Part shown: in pieces, positions 15,801 through 18,467 of the stretch | Numbering within the stretch: position 1 is the first letter of the stretch | How the letters are laid out: each line of letters opens with the position of its first letter | Assembly (NCBI GenBank): GCA_036377055.1 | Contig: DASUZD010000246.1 | Location: forward strand, 1 to 18,467 | DNA from: DASUZD01 sp036377055 | GTDB lineage: Bacteria; Actinomycetota; Thermoleophilia; Gaiellales; Gaiellaceae | DNA: 18,467 nt | Direction of reading: 5' to 3' | The notes under the pieces: model-generated | Told to the model about the DNA's origin: nothing | What the model saw: the letters and a program-made list of their open reading frames with translations, nothing else | Databases searched by the model: none | Position numbers and translations under genes: made by a program

Positions 15801-16648
15801 GGATCCACCTCGATGAGCGCGAACAGGATGGTCACGACCTTCCGCCGCTCGTCCACGCGCGCGGCGACCGGCAGCCGCGGGATCATCGGCTCGCCGTCGA
15901 GCTCGGCGGGAGGAAGGGCGACCTCCAGCTCCGGATCCTGCTGCAAGATCCGGCGCTCGAGGCGCTGGAGCGCGGGGCTCGGCTCGATTCCGAGCCCCTC
16001 GACGAGCTCCTTGCGCGTCCGCTGGTAGACGGCGAGCGCGTCGGCTTGGCGACCCGATCGGTACAGCGCCAGCATCAACTGAGCCCGGAGCCTCTCCCGG
16101 AGGGGATGCGCGGCGACCAGCCGGCCCAACTCGCCGACCAGCTCGGCGTGCCGCCCGAGCGCGAGGTCCGCGTCGATGCGGTCGGCGAGGACGGCGAGGC
16201 GAACCTCCTCGAGGCGCTGGCTCTCCGACCGCGCAAAGCGCTCACCGCCGACGTCAGAAAGGGGAGCGCCGCGCCAAAGGCCGAGCGCCTCGCGCAGCAC
16301 CGCGGCGACCTTGGCCGGCTTCTGCCCCGCAGCCTTGGCGACCAAGCCCTCGAAGCGGGCGAGGTCGAAGAAGTTGCCGTCGAGCCGCAGCTCGTACCCA
16401 CCCGCGCGTCGGAGGAGGGAGTCGGGGCCCAGCACCTTCCGCAGCTGCGAGATGTACACCTGGAGCGCGTTCGCGGCCGTCTCCGGTGGACGCTCGTCCC
16501 ACAGCTCATGGATCAAGCGTTTCGCCGGAACCGTCTCGTTGGCATGCAACAGGAGAATCGCGAGCAGCGAGCGAGGCTTGGCGCCCCCCAGCGCCACTGA
16601 GCGTCCGTTGTCAAGAACCTCGAGCGGGCCGAGGATCCGATACTCCAT
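12827..16648 (-). CDS. SARP/BTAD regulator with degenerate cyclase-like domain, AAA ATPase and TPR-like tail
   Basis: A 1273-residue cytoplasmic transcription regulator. In order: OmpR/SARP winged-helix DNA-binding domain (about 1-92), BTAD helical domain (about 97-242), a class III nucleotidyl-cyclase-like domain (about 269-420), an AAA-type ATPase (from about 448) with Walker A GPAGIGKS (479-486) and Walker B VVFLDDLQWAE (586-596), then a long helical TPR-like region (about 870-1265). The cyclase-like domain lacks both metal aspartates: the FAD-type motif reads FALIEV (Leu278) and the GD-type motif reads GSRV (Ser318), so it should sense or bind rather than catalyse. Start ATG 16646-16648 follows a GGAGG at 16653-16657 with a tight 4-nt spacer. 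SARPs activate nearby genes by binding direct repeats at promoters; here the next gene in the same direction is the RHS toxin, a plausible target by position only. A MalT/AfsR-like ATP-controlled switch is inferred. Confidence 0.9.
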   Translation of the reverse strand: MEYRILGPLEVLDNGRSVALGGAKPRSLLAILLLHANETVPAKRLIHELWDERPPETAANALQVYISQLRKVLGPDSLLRRAGGYELRLDGNFFDLARFEGLVAKAAGQKPAKVAAVLREALGLWRGAPLSDVGGERFARSESQRLEEVRLAVLADRIDADLALGRHAELVGELGRLVAAHPLRERLRAQLMLALYRSGRQADALAVYQRTRKELVEGLGIEPSPALQRLERRILQQDPELEVALPPAELDGEPMIPRLPVAARVDERRKVVTILFALIEVDPELDPELRHRVTRRAADAAVAVLENHGAAAEAVPGSRVLGVFGVPSVHEDDALRALRAAVELRETIERLSPELVPEASPRIATRMGIATGEILVERGRPLAAISGPAVEDAARLERTAQPEEILIARATERLIRGKALVERGGEAAARLLELTPDAPLLQRRHDTAMIGRERELDQLHEAFARAVRERCSYLFTVLGPAGIGKSRLAAELRAALPADVQVLAGHCLPYGEGITYWPVVEIVKQLVGEGGRDELATLLRDLDGAEVVADRIAAAIGQGESGAKPEETFSAVRKLLERLAREHPLVVFLDDLQWAEPSFLDLIEHVADLARDSPLLVVCLARPDLLDERPTWGGGKPNATSLSLGPLSAGESHALLASLSVDGLSPDDRARIADAAEGNPLFLEQMLAMVQEATGEPGDGNRPLVAPPTIHALLAARLDRLDWETRQVLERASVVGNEFSARAVEELAKGDVDDLDADLETLVRKELIHPYRSRFFGEEAYRFRHHLIRDVAYESLPKTARGDLHDRFARWLSSAAGPGAADYDEIVGYHLEEAYRYRLELAQSLETAADLGRAAFDRLGAAGRRAFARGDFPAALSLLRRALALLPPGEAEHQLLSVDFADALRATGDLAEAQSELTRVEAAAAAAGNEAAEANASVRLLRLEMQTRPRLSLRAVEHDCRQLIRKLGRLEDERGLAAAWDLLARVSWFRGRARATEEALREAIRYADRGGHPSVRNDALFLMSGVAYTGPRPVGDAIALCEWVLGQGGAIGHAAAAVYRALAGLHAMAGEFELSSEYIERDQAVMDDLGRSAVLGSARILYAEVEAFAGDYEAAEVEMAAACDHLEQIGDLASLSTAAALRGQLLYRRSRFDEARRWHAVAMETSFADDLQTQIPARGLGAKLAARDGDGPSARALAEQAAALAEGIDLPSYGGGAFRDLAEVLEVLGDPAGARAALQRALAIFEAKGNAVWAGAVQNDLSRLRAEAIVKNR

Positions 16649-16722
16649 GCCGCCTCCGCAACCGCCGACGCTAGCACGATCTCACTGCAAATGACTAATG
16701 CGCGAAGGCCCGTTTAAGCGCG
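16649..16722 (-). promoter_or_regulatory. Intergenic gap upstream of the SARP gene, possible promoter
   Basis: This 74-nt gap between the GT4 stop and the SARP start holds an A/T-richer stretch (about 16681-16700) that stands out against the surrounding GC-rich coding DNA, and a GCTAGC palindrome at 16670-16675. It is the longest non-coding spacer on the 5' side and the natural place for a promoter serving the SARP gene and perhaps those after it. I cannot assign a clear -35/-10 pair, and the short GCGC inverted repeat at its far edge is too weak to call a terminator. Confidence 0.3.
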
Positions 16723-17817
16723 CTAGAACCGCGTTGACCGGGCGACCGCTGCCGCTACACGCGTGACCGACTCGGCCCAGGCTTCGGGCGTGTAGGTCGT
16801 CGCGAGCTCGCGCGTGCGCCGGCGCGCGGCGGCTCGCCACTCTCCGTCTCCGGCGACGCGTGTCAGCGTTTCGCGCAGCGCCTCGACGTCTTCGACCGGG
16901 ACGCGGTACCCGTTGACGCCCTCCTCGATCAGGTCGTACCCCGCGCCGGGGGCCTCGCTCGCGATCAGCGGCAGCCCGGCCGCGGCCGCCTCCTGCATCG
17001 CCATCCCCCAGGTCTCGGACCGGGACGGCATCACGTACGCGTCGGCCGCCGCATACCAGCGGAGCAGCTCGTCGGGCTCGATCCGGCCGAGCAGCCGGAC
17101 GCGGTCGCCGGCGAGCGCCGCCACGCGCTCGCGATCCGGCCCGTCTCCGACCAGGACGAGCTCGCCAGGAACGCCGTCGAACGCGCGAACGAGGACGTCG
17201 ACGCCCTTCTCCGGGGACAGGCGGCTGACGCAGAGAAACGTGCAACCTCGGAGGCCGAGCCCGGCGCGCGCTTCTTCCCTCGGCGGTGCCCGTTCGAAGA
17301 GCGTCAGGTCGACCGCGTTCGGGGCGACCGCGATCTGCTCCGGGCGCGCGCCGAGGGTCGTCACGTACTCGGCCGCGGCCCGCCCGGGGACGACGAAGCC
17401 GGCCGCCGACCGAAGGATCGCGCGCTTCGCGAGCTCGAGCGGCGCTGCCCCGCTGCGCTCGTCCCGGGCCGTCGACTCGACCCAGACGACGAGCGGCCGC
17501 CGCGCTGCGCGCGCCCACGCCGCCGCCTGCCAGAACGCTGGCTGGTTCCAGCCGCCGACGAGCACGACATCCGGCCGAAAACGGCGAAGGCGGCCGAGGA
17601 CGCCGGCGTTCACGACCGTCCAGCGGCCTCGCGCGGAGAAGTCCCGCCCCGGCAGGATCTCGGAGGCGAAGGCGTGCTCGAGGCGCGGGTAGTCTCTCCG
17701 TGGGTCGTTTTCCGCGAGGAAGAGGACGCGGAGGTCGACGTTCGGCTGCGCCGCGAGCGCGTCGAAGAGCGGGATCCGGAACGGCGCCGGAATCTCCGTC
17801 AGGAGCGCGATCCTCAT
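16723..17817 (-). CDS. Family 4 (GT-B) glycosyltransferase
   Basis: A 364-residue retaining glycosyltransferase. Seen: N-terminal acceptor domain beginning MRIALLTEIPAPFRIPLFDAL, a GGWNQPAFW segment (88-96), donor-binding SRLSPEKGVD (198-207) with the conserved Arg199 and Lys204, VLVGDGPDRE (221-230), and the GT4 E-x7-E motif in SETWGMAMQE with Glu268 and Glu276. Length is normal for the family. It transfers a sugar from a nucleotide donor onto a lipid-linked or polysaccharide acceptor at the inner membrane face; the sugar cannot be assigned. Start ATG 17815-17817 overlaps the stop of the upstream GT2 gene as ATGA, implying coupled translation. It ends 74 nt before the SARP gene. Confidence 0.92.
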   Translation of the reverse strand: MRIALLTEIPAPFRIPLFDALAAQPNVDLRVLFLAENDPRRDYPRLEHAFASEILPGRDFSARGRWTVVNAGVLGRLRRFRPDVVLVGGWNQPAFWQAAAWARAARRPLVVWVESTARDERSGAAPLELAKRAILRSAAGFVVPGRAAAEYVTTLGARPEQIAVAPNAVDLTLFERAPPREEARAGLGLRGCTFLCVSRLSPEKGVDVLVRAFDGVPGELVLVGDGPDRERVAALAGDRVRLLGRIEPDELLRWYAAADAYVMPSRSETWGMAMQEAAAAGLPLIASEAPGAGYDLIEEGVNGYRVPVEDVEALRETLTRVAGDGEWRAAARRRTRELATTYTPEAWAESVTRVAAAVARSTRF

Positions 17818-18467
17818 CGGCGCCGTGCCTCGAGCGCCCGCTGCGGCAGCGCGGACGACGCGAGCCGTCTCGCGAAGCGCGCGTGGCCGAGCAGGAGCGG
17901 ATGTGCCGACGCCGCCTGGAGCGCCGCGCGGCGCGCCTCGGCGAAGCGCCCGAGCCCCCAGAGCGCGTCGACCCGGCGCTCGAGCAGAAGCCGCCGCGCT
18001 CGCCCGCGCGCGTCCGGCAGGTGCTTCTCCGCGACCGCGAGCGCCCCTTCGTAGAGCTCAGGCGACGGCGTGTTCGCGCCGTGCAGGCGGTAGATCGTGA
18101 CCGGCTCGCCCTCTGTCGGCGCCAGCCGCCCGGCGCGCGCGAGCCGGAGGTAGAGGTCCAGGTCTTCATAGGCCTCGAACCGGTGGTCGTAGCCGCCGAC
18201 GGCGAGGAACGCGTCGCGCCGGACGAGCGTCGCTGACGTGTAGATCGGCGCCTGCGCGGCGAGGAGGTCGGCGTACCCGGCACCGTTGCGCTCGAGGCGC
18301 GTGAACCGCTCGCCGAGCAGCCGGTTCCAGTCGTCGAGCGGCTGGCCTGCGTCGTCCACGACCCGCACGCGCCCGAACGAGAGCACCGCGCCCGGGTCCC
18401 GCGCGAGGGGCTCGCGCTGGCGCTCGAGCCGGCCGGGGAGCGCGAGGTCGTCGTCGTCGAGGAACGC
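17814..18467 (-). CDS. Family 2 (GT-A) glycosyltransferase, 5' end outside window
   Basis: The last 217 residues of a GT2 enzyme; the N-terminus lies beyond the right edge. The visible part opens with AFLDDDDLALPGRLE, the metal-binding acidic cluster and its usual follow-on. Further on are SATLVRRDAFLAVGGYD and AYEDLDLYLRLA, the acceptor-side segment with the likely catalytic Glu-Asp pair of inverting GT2 enzymes. A GTG at 18384-18386 (Val in this frame) is not the start, because clear GT2 sequence continues upstream of it. About 100 Arg/Ala-rich residues follow the catalytic domain and look helical. Stop TGA at 17814-17816 overlaps the GT4 start. Confidence 0.88.
   Translation of the reverse strand, partial: AFLDDDDLALPGRLERQREPLARDPGAVLSFGRVRVVDDAGQPLDDWNRLLGERFTRLERNGAGYADLLAAQAPIYTSATLVRRDAFLAVGGYDHRFEAYEDLDLYLRLARAGRLAPTEGEPVTIYRLHGANTPSPELYEGALAVAEKHLPDARGRARRLLLERRVDALWGLGRFAEARRAALQAASAHPLLLGHARFARRLASSALPQRALEARRR

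Noticed and set aside
15380..15850. Active adenylate/guanylate cyclase inside the SARP protein
   Set aside because: Both metal-binding aspartates are missing (Leu278, Ser318), so catalytic activity is not supported.

Overview
The window is high-GC DNA with strong G/C third-position bias, so long spurious open frames lie opposite every real gene. It encodes a large SARP-type transcriptional regulator. Together these suggest an actinobacterium, and the RHS core and short LamG/Ig-like repeats resemble proteins common in the Thermoleophilia (Gaiellales/Solirubrobacterales). That placement is inference; no rRNA or other marker is present. All nine genes I accept lie on the minus strand, so the window reads in transcription order from high to low coordinates.

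Transcription-order layout: (1) 18467-16723, a 5'-truncated GT2 glycosyltransferase overlapping a GT4 glycosyltransferase by ATGA. (2) 16648-12827, a 1273-residue SARP/BTAD regulator with a degenerate class III cyclase-like domain, an AAA-type ATPase and a helical TPR-like tail. (3) 12721-3818, a 2967-residue secreted RHS protein. (4) 3806-2881, two small genes, one exported Cys-containing protein (175 aa) and one four-helix membrane protein (128 aa). (5) 2854-1, a multi-spanning GT-C-like membrane protein, a short GT2 glycosyltransferase and a CDP-paratose 2-epimerase-like SDR that runs off the window. Gaps from the RHS gene onward are 11, 11, 26 and 9 nt, then a 4-nt overlap, consistent with one transcript.

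The main discovery is the RHS protein. It has a signal peptide, five LamG jelly-roll domains, an FN3-like domain, a YD-repeat shell with a PA14 domain inside it, an RHS-associated core, and a 134-residue C-terminal domain that reads as a secreted phospholipase A2 (Cys-Gly-rich Ca loop, then Cys-x-x-His-Asp-x-Cys). Four of the LamG domains sit inside Ig-like domains, each between two cysteines that would normally be close together. I read this as a polymorphic toxin that attacks membrane phospholipids. The exported 175-aa protein encoded 11 nt downstream is the best immunity candidate, and the 128-aa membrane protein is the second. The SARP/ATPase regulator immediately upstream is a plausible controller. 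The cassette lies within a cell-surface glycan gene neighbourhood.

No tRNA, rRNA, CRISPR array, transposase, integrase or convincing terminator was seen. No stretch over 300 bases lacks a gene; the largest gap is 105 nt.
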